Positions 24,858 through 32,950 of a stretch of 35,039 bases of DNA are shown here, one piece after another. Position 1 is the stretch's first letter. Every line of letters begins with the position of its first letter. The notes below the pieces were generated by a model. That model saw only the letters and a program-made list of their open reading frames with translations. It was not told where the DNA came from and did not search any database. Both the position numbers and the translations under genes were made by a program. This DNA comes from Dehalococcoidia bacterium. Lineage in GTDB: Bacteria; Chloroflexota; Dehalococcoidia; Lucifugimonadales; Lucifugimonadaceae. The DNA lies in the NCBI GenBank assembly GCA_028281895.1, contig JANQIZ010000232.1, forward strand, positions 1 to 35,039, given 5' to 3'.

Positions 24858-26351
24858 ATGAAGCTCACACAAGAAGCAGTTTTCGACGCGCTCGGCTATA
24901 TGCCGACGCCCGCGCAGCGAGAGATTCTCAATGACGATCACCTGACGCAGCTCGTGGCTGGCGGCTATCGAGGCGGGAAGTCTCGAACAGCCTCGATGAA
25001 GGCTGTGCTCTCCACGATGGAGTTCATTGGCAGGTATCGGGAGCAGGCTGCCGGGCACGTCGCATGGCTTGTAGCTGCCGACTACGAGGCGACCCGCGCC
25101 GAATTCATGCATCCGGAAGGCTCCATCGGCCGCGATCTCCAGATGCTATGGCCGGGCGTCAACTACACATCGCGTGTGGATCCGGGCGAGATCAAGCTGC
25201 CAGTTCCAGGTTCAGCAAATGGCCAGAGGCAAGGCGTATTCACGATCAGAACCAAGTCTGCTTTCGATCCGACCGGCCTTGGAATGGAATCGCCCATATG
25301 GATCGTTCTCTGCGAGGCGGCGCGCGTTAGCCAGGATGTCTTTCACCGTCTCCTGTCGAGGTGCTCGGAGGCGCGTAGAAGGTTTCCGGGGTTTGGCTGG
25401 CTGCACATGGAGGGCACGTTCGAGGGTTCACTCAGCTGGTACGCGTCGCAATGGACTAAGTGGCAGGCGAGAGCCGCCCAGAAGCAGGAGAACGCTCGGA
25501 GCTTCTCTCTGCCATCCCACTCGAACACCGCGCTGTTTCCTGACGGAGAAGACGATCCGCAGATCGTCGCACTCAGAAAAGCTCTTCCTGAAGCGAAGTT
25601 CAGAGAGAGGCACCTGGGGCTGCCTGTTCCACCCTCCGGCAGGGTGCACGCATCCTTCTCGACCGATACTCATGTGCGAAGTGCCGAATACGATCCGCAT
25701 GAGCCTGTGTACATCGGCATCGATCCCGGCTATTCAGGCCAGCCGTCTACATATGCGGTAGAGGTGTGCCAGCTCCGCCGATTCGACAGTGGCCATCGGC
25801 AATGGGCGGTCATCGACGAGATCGCAGTGAACCGGCTTGCGATGCCGGGCTTCACAGTTGCCGATGTTTGCGAACTGGCGATGAAGCGTGACTGGTGGTC
25901 GAATCCCAATAAACATGGTGTGATCGACACCGCAGGCACGGCTCATGCAGGCGCGCAGGAAAGTAACGCAGAGGTCTGGTGGAGGTTGACTGGCCTGGTG
26001 CTGCAGCACGAGCGCGTGAGCATTCTTCCTGGCATTGACCGCTTCGATTCATGCCTGAAAATCGATCCTGAGACCGGTGAGCCGGGCATAGTGATCGATT
26101 CCAGGTGCGAGCTGCTGATCTCGGAGTTGGGTGGTGGGCCTAACCCGTTCGATGGGCAGACTCACGTGTATCGATGGAACACAAATCGGACAGGAGATGT
26201 GGTTGGGCGTGTTCCGCGCGACGAGTATTGCGATGGGATCAAGGCGCTCACCTATCTCTTCGTCAACGTCATGGGCCACGCAGGCGTGCGTATGCGAACA
26301 CCCGTAGCGAGTAACAGGATCAGCGTTAGGAGCCGACGACGCAGAGGATGA
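24858..26351 (+). CDS. Phage terminase large subunit
   Basis: A 497-residue packaging motor. The N-terminal ATPase has a Walker A-like AGGYRGGKSRTA after a GYMPTPAQREIL helix that fits the adenine-binding region. HVAWLVAADYEAT fits the next conserved strand. The C-terminal RNase H-like nuclease domain starts EPVYIGIDPGYSGQPST, with the first catalytic Asp. A likely later acidic site lies in NKHGVIDTAGTAHAG or downstream. It converts ATP energy into DNA packaging into proheads and cuts the concatemer. It reads divergently from the sulfatase; no RBS is obvious before ATG 24858. Its TGA directly abuts the stop of the convergent CinA-type gene. A small subunit was not recognised. Confidence 0.85.
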   Translation: MKLTQEAVFDALGYMPTPAQREILNDDHLTQLVAGGYRGGKSRTASMKAVLSTMEFIGRYREQAAGHVAWLVAADYEATRAEFMHPEGSIGRDLQMLWPGVNYTSRVDPGEIKLPVPGSANGQRQGVFTIRTKSAFDPTGLGMESPIWIVLCEAARVSQDVFHRLLSRCSEARRRFPGFGWLHMEGTFEGSLSWYASQWTKWQARAAQKQENARSFSLPSHSNTALFPDGEDDPQIVALRKALPEAKFRERHLGLPVPPSGRVHASFSTDTHVRSAEYDPHEPVYIGIDPGYSGQPSTYAVEVCQLRRFDSGHRQWAVIDEIAVNRLAMPGFTVADVCELAMKRDWWSNPNKHGVIDTAGTAHAGAQESNAEVWWRLTGLVLQHERVSILPGIDRFDSCLKIDPETGEPGIVIDSRCELLISELGGGPNPFDGQTHVYRWNTNRTGDVVGRVPRDEYCDGIKALTYLFVNVMGHAGVRMRTPVASNRISVRSRRRRG

Positions 26352-26834
26352 CTAGGTGGACAGCGCTTCCTTGAGCAACTCCAGCGCTCTGATCGTGAAG
26401 CGGTCCATATTCTCTGTCCTGTTGCTGATTCCGGTTTCGAGAGTTGCCACGAGTTCAACGGGGCCGGAGATCGCCACGCATGTGTGTCCTGCTTCATCAC
26501 CGTAGCGATTGCCTGAGGGCCCGGCAGCGCCGGTTTCACTCAATCCCCAGGTCGTGTTGAGACGCTCACGCACAGCGCGGGCGCACAGGGCTGCATACGA
26601 CTCGCTGGCAGATCGCATGCCAGGGTAAGCATCAAGATCGATGCCCAGGAACTCTTCCCGAGCAGTGCCTGTATAGATCACCGCTCCGCCCATGAAGTAG
26701 GCCGAAGCTCCCGGAACGGCCAGGAGAACCGCCGACACGAGGCCTCCGCTTGATGATTCCGATACCGCAACCGTTTCGCCGCGCTCTTTAAGCAGTGTTC
26801 CCACTTCGGTTGCGAGCTCGCTGATCTCACTCAT
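26352..26834 (-). CDS. CinA C-terminal domain family protein (PncC-like)
   Basis: A 160-residue stand-alone CinA C-terminal domain. TVAVSESSSGGLVSAVLLAVPGASAYFMGGAVIY is the family signature with the catalytic Ser region, and GLSETGAAGPSGNRYG the second motif. PncC members hydrolyse nicotinamide mononucleotide amide to nicotinate mononucleotide in pyridine nucleotide salvage. Activity here is inference from the motifs. AAAGGA about 8 bases before ATG 26834 supports the start. It lies between phage terminase and virion-type genes but in the opposite direction, so it is probably cellular cargo or a moron rather than part of virion assembly. Confidence 0.85.
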   Translation of the reverse strand: MSEISELATEVGTLLKERGETVAVSESSSGGLVSAVLLAVPGASAYFMGGAVIYTGTAREEFLGIDLDAYPGMRSASESYAALCARAVRERLNTTWGLSETGAAGPSGNRYGDEAGHTCVAISGPVELVATLETGISNRTENMDRFTIRALELLKEALST

Positions 26835-26972
26835 CGTTCCAATCCTTTTCCAGGCTGAGGTTTACGCCTGACATCTTGTGATTCACCAGGCAAATCACGA
26901 GCCATAGTCTTTTGTCATGCACCCAGGGCCGGCGTGATTGGAGCCGGCAGAAAGGTTGAGTGGAGGTCCCAT

Positions 26973-27671
26973 ATGCCAGACAACTTCACAAGCGAGCTTG
27001 TCGATTCAGCAGGTGAGATCTTCGCAACGGACGCGATCGGTGGATCGTCGGTGCATTATCCCATCGGGAAGCTCGCATGGGGCCCTTTGAACACCGCCAA
27101 CCTTACCGACACGGCCAACCCCCTGCCCATTCAGGTGAACGGCTCCGGCACGTCGTCGTCTGCGCCCTTCTTCGTACGCGGCGCAAACGGCGATTCTTCC
27201 ATTCCTATCACCGGCACTGTCACGATACAGGGCAACGCGTCCGTATCTATCACAGGTGGCTCTTCTGTCTCCATATCCAACGATTCTGCTGGAGAGATTG
27301 GTGTCGGACTCAATGCCATCGGCGGAAACTCTGGAGGGGCGCTGCAGACCTTCACTACCGTGCTGAGCTCAGCCCTTGAGACCGTATCTGCGAATCCCGG
27401 CCGGCTCTACGGGTACATGCTCACCAACCCGGACACCGCGTCGATCGTCTACGCCAAAGTGTTCTCTGATGATTCGACCGGTGTTACCAAGGGAAGCACC
27501 TCACCAGCTCTCAATCTGGGCATACCGCCTGAAGGCGGGGCTAATGTCACGTTCGCACAGGGCATCTTGATGTCCAGTGGGATCTCGGCGCTGGCAGCGG
27601 GTGGCGCGGGGTTGACCGATACATCGGCTCCTGCCAGCGACCTCGTCGTCAATCTCTTCTACAAAGATTGA
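26973..27671 (+). CDS. Ser/Thr/Gly-rich beta protein, probable virion component
   Basis: A 232-residue protein. ATG 26973 has GGAGG 7 bases upstream, so the track start at 26934 is not used. The middle (TGTVTIQGNASVSITGGSSVSIS) is a run of alternating Thr/Ser/Val/Gly, as in beta-stacked tail or decoration proteins. The C-terminal half (LYGYMLTNPDTASIVYAKVFSD and APASDLVVNLFYKD) looks like a beta-sandwich domain. No Cys and few Lys are present. No family is recognised. It starts the rightward virion gene run and may be a decoration or tail-associated protein (inference). Confidence 0.6.
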   Translation: MPDNFTSELVDSAGEIFATDAIGGSSVHYPIGKLAWGPLNTANLTDTANPLPIQVNGSGTSSSAPFFVRGANGDSSIPITGTVTIQGNASVSITGGSSVSISNDSAGEIGVGLNAIGGNSGGALQTFTTVLSSALETVSANPGRLYGYMLTNPDTASIVYAKVFSDDSTGVTKGSTSPALNLGIPPEGGANVTFAQGILMSSGISALAAGGAGLTDTSAPASDLVVNLFYKD

Positions 27672-27729
27672 ACGCTAACTAGATAGTCGCTCATGCACGC
27701 GAAAGCGTCGGTGAAGTGAGGGGATGAGC

Positions 27730-27897
27730 ATGGGATTCCTGACAGCCGTGCTGGCGGCCCTTGGATTCAGGGCGGGTGCACCGGTAGTGGTGACAGGCCC
27801 GCTACATACAGAGAGAGTCCGAGTGAATGCGAGCTTCGCACATCGAGCAGTGACCGCAGGAGCCAGTTCGCACAGGGTGAGACTGAACGCCCGGTAG
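27730..27897 (+). CDS. 55-residue hypothetical protein (missed by the ORF track)
   Basis: ATG 27730 has GAGGGG 6 bases upstream, and the frame is open to TAG 27895. The product is MGFLTAVLAALGFRAGAPVV, a hydrophobic start, then a beta/Arg-rich end (RVRVNASFAHRAVTAG). It falls exactly in an otherwise unexplained gap between two virion-type genes in the same direction. Because of its size, this rests on the RBS and spacing only. Confidence 0.45.
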   Translation: MGFLTAVLAALGFRAGAPVVVTGPLHTERVRVNASFAHRAVTAGASSHRVRLNAR

Positions 27898-27922
27898 TGC
27901 ACTGCCTCAGAGGAGGGATGTG

Positions 27923-28252
27923 ATGACCAGGAGTATTTGGGGAGGGCCGGACGGAGTGCCGGCAGGGGCGGATCTGTCTCTCGAGGCGGTGTTGACGATC
28001 GACGGTGCGGTCAACCCGTCGCAGGTGACGTCCAGTGGCACGTTCAGCCTGTCCATAGGCAGCTCACTCCTGATCGACGAAGCGGCGGATGCTGTCACCA
28101 GTTCCGACGGACTCGTGAAGTGGGACATCACGTCGATTCAGTCATCGCCCTGGGTCGCAGGAACACATGAAGGCGACATCAAGCTTGTCGACTCAGGAGG
28201 CGCCGTTTCTTACTGGCCCGTCAGTCTCCAGGTGAGGAAGGTCGTCGATTAG
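27923..28252 (+). CDS. Small beta-rich virion-like protein
   Basis: A 109-residue protein; ATG 27923 follows GGAGGG by 5 bases. The sequence has the pattern of an immunoglobulin-like or tail-adaptor beta sandwich: LEAVLTIDGAVNPSQVTSSG, FSLSIGSSLLIDEAA, VKWDITSIQSSPWVAGTHEG, DIKLVDSGGAVSYWPVSLQV. No catalytic motif. It sits in the rightward structural run, so a head-tail or tail role is likely, but no family is recognised. Confidence 0.6.
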   Translation: MTRSIWGGPDGVPAGADLSLEAVLTIDGAVNPSQVTSSGTFSLSIGSSLLIDEAADAVTSSDGLVKWDITSIQSSPWVAGTHEGDIKLVDSGGAVSYWPVSLQVRKVVD

Positions 28253-28297
28253 CAAGCTGTCCGATACAGGTCTCGAAGTGGGTATTGAGGTGGTGGG

Positions 28298-29572
28298 ATG
28301 CCAGTGACACAACGTCGCAGCAGGAAGCAGTTGAGGCACTCGATCGGCCAGATGCTGGGTGCGCTAAGACAGGAGACAGGGACGGTCGAGCGAATGCCTA
28401 CCGGCACGGCTTCGAACCAGTCACGCATTGTCGACGACGCACTGGCCTTTGGTGTCGAGAACGAACACCGCGGCAGGTGGATCTACGCAACCGATTCAGC
28501 AGGAGTCGGCCAGACTCGCCGGGTAACCGCGTCGTCACTTGATGAGCGGACGCTCACCGTTGCCGAGCCATTCTCTTCGGTTACGGGCAGTAGCTGGCGC
28601 TATGAGCTCTGGGATGCAGACGCGCCACCCGAACGAGTGCATGAGTTCATTAACCAGGCGATCTCAGGCGTTACTCGCAAGGGCGCGGTGAACTCGATAG
28701 ACGGCTCTTTCCACACCGGCGGAGATGTCAGCGCATTCGAAGTTACGGATTCATGGACAGGTGTGCGGGATATCAGTTGGCGGTCGCGCTATACCGGCGC
28801 ACAGATAGCGTCGATGGACTCACCAGCACTTGCGATGTCCTCAAACGCGATCGTCGAATCCGACACTGCCGATTTCCGCGAAGGACGCGCGGCGAACCGA
28901 ATAACTATCACCGAGGCGGCTGGGGCTGGCGACGCACTTGCCGATGCGGTGTTCACCTCTCGTGAAGCGAGAGGCTTCAACCGGGTGGAGTTCTGGCACA
29001 AGTCGAGCGCTCCAACGACATCTTCCAATCTGGTTATTGAACTCCGACAGGGCTCGTCGACTCATGAATCCCTGGCGATCCCTGCGACTGTCGAAAACCG
29101 ATGGCAGTACGCGGTGCTCGAGATTTCCTCCCCTGAGAAGAACGGAAGCCTGGACGCCGTGCGAATAGCGGTTGGCAGCAGCGATGCCGGAGCTGTGACC
29201 GCGTGGATCGATGATGTGAAGCTGTCACGTGCCAACTCTGAGACCTGGCATCGGGTGCCCGCAGAGTTCTGGAGCGTGAATCCGGCAGACAGGTCCGTGA
29301 TCCTTGAGCCGAGCGCCCGGCTGCCCTACACAAGACTCCGTGTGACGGGTGTCAGGGCTCCTTCCCTGCTGACTTCTGATTCCCAGTTGTGCGAGATCGA
29401 TTCGCAGTACGTCATCAATGCCGCTGCGGCAGGTGTCTTGCGGTCTCGGAGCGATAGGCGCGGGCCCGAACGAGACGCAGCAGCGCGCCAGGCCGATCTG
29501 TATGAGCAGTTGGCGCAGACCATGCGGCTTCGCATGAACACACCTTCCAACATCAAGTGGGTGGACGACTAA
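28298..29572 (+). CDS. Virion-like protein with a carbohydrate-binding-type beta domain
   Basis: A 424-residue protein; GAGG about 7 bases before ATG 28298. The N-terminal 110 residues are Arg-rich then beta (RRSRKQLRHSIGQML, GRWIYATDSAGVGQTRRVTASS). Residues about 150-310 resemble a jelly-roll carbohydrate-binding module: NRVEFWHKSSAPTTSSNLVIELRQG, NRWQYAVLEISSPEKNGS and TAWIDDVKLSR. The C-terminal 70 are helical (RSRSDRRGPERDAAARQADLYEQLAQTM). Its stop overlaps the next start in TAATG, so the two are coupled. Possibly a neck, baseplate or tail-spike-associated protein; the exact role cannot be stated. Confidence 0.6.
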   Translation: MPVTQRRSRKQLRHSIGQMLGALRQETGTVERMPTGTASNQSRIVDDALAFGVENEHRGRWIYATDSAGVGQTRRVTASSLDERTLTVAEPFSSVTGSSWRYELWDADAPPERVHEFINQAISGVTRKGAVNSIDGSFHTGGDVSAFEVTDSWTGVRDISWRSRYTGAQIASMDSPALAMSSNAIVESDTADFREGRAANRITITEAAGAGDALADAVFTSREARGFNRVEFWHKSSAPTTSSNLVIELRQGSSTHESLAIPATVENRWQYAVLEISSPEKNGSLDAVRIAVGSSDAGAVTAWIDDVKLSRANSETWHRVPAEFWSVNPADRSVILEPSARLPYTRLRVTGVRAPSLLTSDSQLCEIDSQYVINAAAAGVLRSRSDRRGPERDAAARQADLYEQLAQTMRLRMNTPSNIKWVDD

Positions 29573-31407
29573 TGCCTCAGCCATCGGTAACCAATGAAGG
29601 CGAAGTTCATCTCGATGGCCGTTCATATCGCATTGATGGCCATGTTCAGCGTGAGCTTGCGACGCGTTTTGCGCCGAAGACCGTAATCGGTGACTACACC
29701 GATGAGTCCAACCCTCTCGTTTCAACTGCTACCTGGCGCTCATGGGAGGACGGCTTCGGTCTTGAGACGATCAGGGATGCACGAGACTTCCAGCGCAATC
29801 GCTGGAGCTCGTTGTACACGCGTGTCCCGGGCCACCTGCTACTCGGCCCAAGAGTCCGCCGGATTGGTGGCGGACTTGGCACTTCGTTCAGCAGGTATTT
29901 CGATTTCAACGACAGCCTCTTCCTGGTCGAAGACAGGAGAGTGTATGCGTACAGCGATGCTAATGATTCGTTCGCGTCACTCCCGATGCGAGTCCTTGCC
30001 AACAGTGTTTCCGACGCCACCACGGGCGTGCTCAATGGAGAAAATATCACGGTAGTTGCCCAGGGCACTGCCACCGACTGGTCTGCAGACGCTAGCGATA
30101 CGACCGCGTGGAGCCGCGACACGACACCTATGAGCCGAGTGACGTTCTGGCGCGATCTGCTCTGGGGCGCCGATTCTTTCGGCAAGCTCTCGTTCACTAG
30201 CGACCTTGACGGTGGCTGGACGCAGGTGGCCGATCTTCCAGAGCCACTGGATGAAGTGGTCAACCTGTTTGCCGGTCCATCGGGAGACCGCGGAGACCCG
30301 GAGGCGCTGTACGTGGCGACCCGGCGCGGCCTGTGGGTCTACGACAATCTGAACGAGCGATTCCGCAACACGGGTCTCTCGTTACCGAAATCGAACGCGA
30401 CGGCCGCTGCCTGGAACGGATCTGTCTACTACACCAGTGAACAGCGGGTCTTCAGGTTCACACCTGGCCCGGCCAACGTTATCGACAACGTAACGCCACC
30501 CATCATCTCGGACAGCAACACTAGCCGGACGCAGCTTGGCTACTACAAGGAAGCACATCCGGGCATCGACGGAATCTTCTTCCTGACAGATGGTTCGGCA
30601 GTTATCCATCAGTGGGATGGCCATTCGTGGAACAGTTTTCCAGCGAACGGACATGGTGTGTTCGATGCCGGTGACGATGTTGGAGGCATGTTCCTTTCGA
30701 CATCCAATGGCAAGCATCGCCTGTTATTTGGTCACTTTGAGCCATTTGTGGCCGCTGGCACAGCTGCTGTCGCGCTTCCCGTCTTGAGCGCTGATCTCGC
30801 AGGGCAGAGCAGCTTCGGCTTCGTGCCGGAAGGCCATCTGCTAACACCCTGGTTCGACGGATTCGTATCAGGCAGAGACAAGTTGGCCGTGAGCATCGGG
30901 CTAGAGGTTTCGATTCCCGATTCCAACGAGAGCGTTCGAATCACCTACACACGAGACAATGGCGACACTTCGGGAACTGTCATTGAGATGAACGAGCCGG
31001 GATATCACGCCATTACGGTTCCGATCAGGAATGAGCAGAACGAGCCGACCGGCGTGCTGTTCGACAGGATCTCTCTTGGAGTCGAGATGAACATCAATTT
31101 CACTGACTCAACTCATCTCCTGCACAGTCCTGATGTCAGACGACTGTCTCTCAACTACATCAAGGCTCAGCCCATCCGATGGGCATACAGCTTCACCATC
31201 GACGTCGATGCCGAAGAGAGCGCGGCCGAGGTCAGAAGATCGCTGGAGCAGACATTTGAGAAGCAGTCGCTGGTCAGGTTCGCATACAAAGACGCCGCGC
31301 ACGGGCCCGTTGAGCCGAAGCTGGTTATCCCTGTGAGCCTGCGGAGCGAAGAAGAGACCGGTGTTCACGAGAAGGGCCGATTCCGGCTGGTGGTGACGGA
31401 GGTTTAG
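29572..31407 (+). CDS. Large tail/tail-fibre-like beta protein
   Basis: A 611-residue protein starting with the ATG inside TAATG at 29572 (track start 29557 not used). After an N-terminal DGRSYRIDGHVQRELATRFAPKT, the centre has propeller-like repeats (LYVATRRGLWVYDNLNERF, WNGSVYYTSEQRVFRFT, FFLTDGSAVIHQWDGHSW). The C-terminal part is beta-sandwich, ending in VRFAYKDAAHGPVEPKLVIPVS. Propeller and sandwich folds are common in virion tail and receptor-binding proteins. No peptidase or hydrolase motif is evident. It is followed directly by the next gene. Confidence 0.6.
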   Translation: MPQPSVTNEGEVHLDGRSYRIDGHVQRELATRFAPKTVIGDYTDESNPLVSTATWRSWEDGFGLETIRDARDFQRNRWSSLYTRVPGHLLLGPRVRRIGGGLGTSFSRYFDFNDSLFLVEDRRVYAYSDANDSFASLPMRVLANSVSDATTGVLNGENITVVAQGTATDWSADASDTTAWSRDTTPMSRVTFWRDLLWGADSFGKLSFTSDLDGGWTQVADLPEPLDEVVNLFAGPSGDRGDPEALYVATRRGLWVYDNLNERFRNTGLSLPKSNATAAAWNGSVYYTSEQRVFRFTPGPANVIDNVTPPIISDSNTSRTQLGYYKEAHPGIDGIFFLTDGSAVIHQWDGHSWNSFPANGHGVFDAGDDVGGMFLSTSNGKHRLLFGHFEPFVAAGTAAVALPVLSADLAGQSSFGFVPEGHLLTPWFDGFVSGRDKLAVSIGLEVSIPDSNESVRITYTRDNGDTSGTVIEMNEPGYHAITVPIRNEQNEPTGVLFDRISLGVEMNINFTDSTHLLHSPDVRRLSLNYIKAQPIRWAYSFTIDVDAEESAAEVRRSLEQTFEKQSLVRFAYKDAAHGPVEPKLVIPVSLRSEEETGVHEKGRFRLVVTEV

Positions 31408-31701
31408 ATGGCACGATTGCTTGTCGCATCACTCAACATCGCCGACTCCGTTGATGCAGTTCAATTGGAGTCTGCGCCTCGGCCGCGAGTGAGAACTGCT
31501 GTGTTCAAAGCGAGAGCTGGCAATACGGGCTCAGTGTTCTTAGCGTCCGATTCCGCCGCAAAGTCATCCGGATTCGAGCTTGTGGCTGGTGACCGTGAGG
31601 AGTGGTCCATGCTCCCGGCATCTGTCAGAGGATCGACGTTCTGGGTGTGGGGTGAATCGTCCGGAGATCGACTGGATTATCAGTTCGTAGTGGAGGAGTA
31701 A
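31408..31701 (+). CDS. Small hypothetical protein at the end of the virion gene run
   Basis: A 97-residue protein. Its ATG directly follows the TAG of the previous gene, and the upstream gene's final codons supply GGAGG about 5 bases before it, so translation is coupled. It is a beta-rich product (LLVASLNIADSVDAVQLES, SVFLASDSAAKSSGFELVAGD, STFWVWGESSGDRLDYQFVVEE), possibly a tail assembly or decoration protein. No family is recognised. Confidence 0.6.
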   Translation: MARLLVASLNIADSVDAVQLESAPRPRVRTAVFKARAGNTGSVFLASDSAAKSSGFELVAGDREEWSMLPASVRGSTFWVWGESSGDRLDYQFVVEE

Positions 31702-31784
31702 GGGGGATTAGGAGAGTCATGTAAATTCGGGAAGTATTTTGCGGCAGAGTGAGGAGATCGGCTAAGGGTGGTAGACTCGACAGG

Positions 31785-32849
31785 ATGACCGAATCATCCG
31801 AAACCGCCCACGAGCGCTTACTGGCGCGTCTAGGGCAAGTAGTGCAAGTCGAAGCCGAATCTCCTGAGGAGGAACTTGGCGCTGATCTGGCTGAGTTAGC
31901 GAGATCGAACGACGCTGTCATTCTTGCCTTTATCGCACCTTATGTTGGTGTGAAAGTATCGCCGGGTCGTCAAGTAACAGCTCAAATCGGCCTATTTGAA
32001 GAGTACGGGATTCGAGCCGCGTTAGCGCAGATTGCCGAAGCTGATCCTGACTACAGAAAACGATCACTATGGCTCTTGGTGCACAGCCCAGGAGGGCTCA
32101 TACCATCCTCGTACGTGGTGGCGAAGCGCCTACGGCAGACATTCAAGGACATCACAGCGTTCGTTCCGCACATAGCCACAAGTGGCGGAACGATCATTAC
32201 GTTGGCAGCCAACCGAGTTGTTATGGGAGATTTTAGCCGTATCGGTCCGGTTGACCCCCAAGTACCGTACAGTCAGAACCAAGAGAGTCATATCGTTCGA
32301 GTTTCTGCAAATACGATGCAAAGAGCTCTGGACGATCTTAAGCAAGACCTTGAGACTACAGCACCGGACGAAGTCACCTATCCGTATCAGGTGTTGACGA
32401 GGCAGGTGGACCCAGTTCTGCTGCAGGACTGGAACGCCGAATTATTGGCAGTTGCATCGTATATGAATGAACTGTTGGGGTTGGCTGACTACGAACGAGA
32501 ACGGATCAACAGGCTAATCGCTAGCCTTGTGTACACTGCCCACCCTCACGATTTTGTCGTTGACAGGGAAAGAGCAGAAAGCTACGGGGTCAATTTGGAG
32601 GAAGGGAAAGACGCCGAGCTGGAGTTGATGCAGGAGTGGTTGATTCAATATATGCTTCGCCCCGAAGCTCGGCATTACATCAGGTACGTTGTCCCGGCAA
32701 TGGAGCGACAAAATGGCACAGGAACGGCAAACGGTAAAGGCAATGGAAGAGCTTCTTCGGGACCCAAACTTCAACGTCGACGAGTATCTAGAGAAAAAAA
32801 ACCAGTCTCTGGCAAGGTCCCTGATGGAGCAGATGGAGCGGCACAGTAG
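31785..32849 (+). CDS. Clp-fold serine protease (SDH family)
   Basis: A 354-residue protein of the SDH_sah / serine dehydrogenase proteinase group with a ClpP-like fold. LWLLVHSPGGLIPSSYVV fits the oxyanion strand, and FVPHIATSGGTIITLAANRVVMG the nucleophile strand, with Ser in SGG, then DFSRIGPVDPQV, as in ClpP-like enzymes. A helical arm follows. ATG 31785 follows TAGACT at 31772-31777 by 7 bases, so the message may be leaderless. GC falls to about 42-55% in sampled lines against about 60% in neighbours, suggesting transfer. The last 45 residues (NGTGTANGKGNGRASSG) are low complexity and overlap the next gene in another frame. Confidence 0.8.
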   Translation: MTESSETAHERLLARLGQVVQVEAESPEEELGADLAELARSNDAVILAFIAPYVGVKVSPGRQVTAQIGLFEEYGIRAALAQIAEADPDYRKRSLWLLVHSPGGLIPSSYVVAKRLRQTFKDITAFVPHIATSGGTIITLAANRVVMGDFSRIGPVDPQVPYSQNQESHIVRVSANTMQRALDDLKQDLETTAPDEVTYPYQVLTRQVDPVLLQDWNAELLAVASYMNELLGLADYERERINRLIASLVYTAHPHDFVVDRERAESYGVNLEEGKDAELELMQEWLIQYMLRPEARHYIRYVVPAMERQNGTGTANGKGNGRASSGPKLQRRRVSREKKPVSGKVPDGADGAAQ

Positions 32850-32904
32850 TCGACTATCTACAGAAGGGACCAAGCGCCCCAAGGCCGCTAGTACAGCCTC
32901 GTAG
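32713..32904 (+). CDS. 63-residue protein overlapping the protease 3' end
   Basis: An ORF in the +1 frame relative to the protease gene. ATG 32713 has GGAG 7 bases upstream. The product (MAQERQTVKAMEELLRDP, EYLEKKNQSLARSLMEQMERH) is an ordinary-looking helical, charged protein, whereas the protease frame over the same bases gives repetitive Gly/Asn then basic sequence. The overlap of 137 bases, an A8 run at 32794-32801, and a terminator right after the TAG suggest the small protein is a real partner of the protease. Function unknown. Confidence 0.6.
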   Translation: MAQERQTVKAMEELLRDPNFNVDEYLEKKNQSLARSLMEQMERHSSRLSTEGTKRPKAASTAS

Positions 32905-32906
32905 AG

Positions 32907-32936
32907 AAAAGGGTCCGGTATTTGACCGGGCTTTTT
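32907..32936 (+). terminator. Rho-independent terminator of the protease cassette
   Basis: AAAAGGGTCCGGT (32907-32919) pairs with ACCGGGCTTTTT (32925-32936) across a 5-base ATTTG loop, with three G-T pairs. The stem is directly followed by T5 as part of the pairing run. It begins two bases after the small gene's TAG. Confidence 0.8.
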
Positions 32937-32950
32937 GGGTGGAAATCTAC

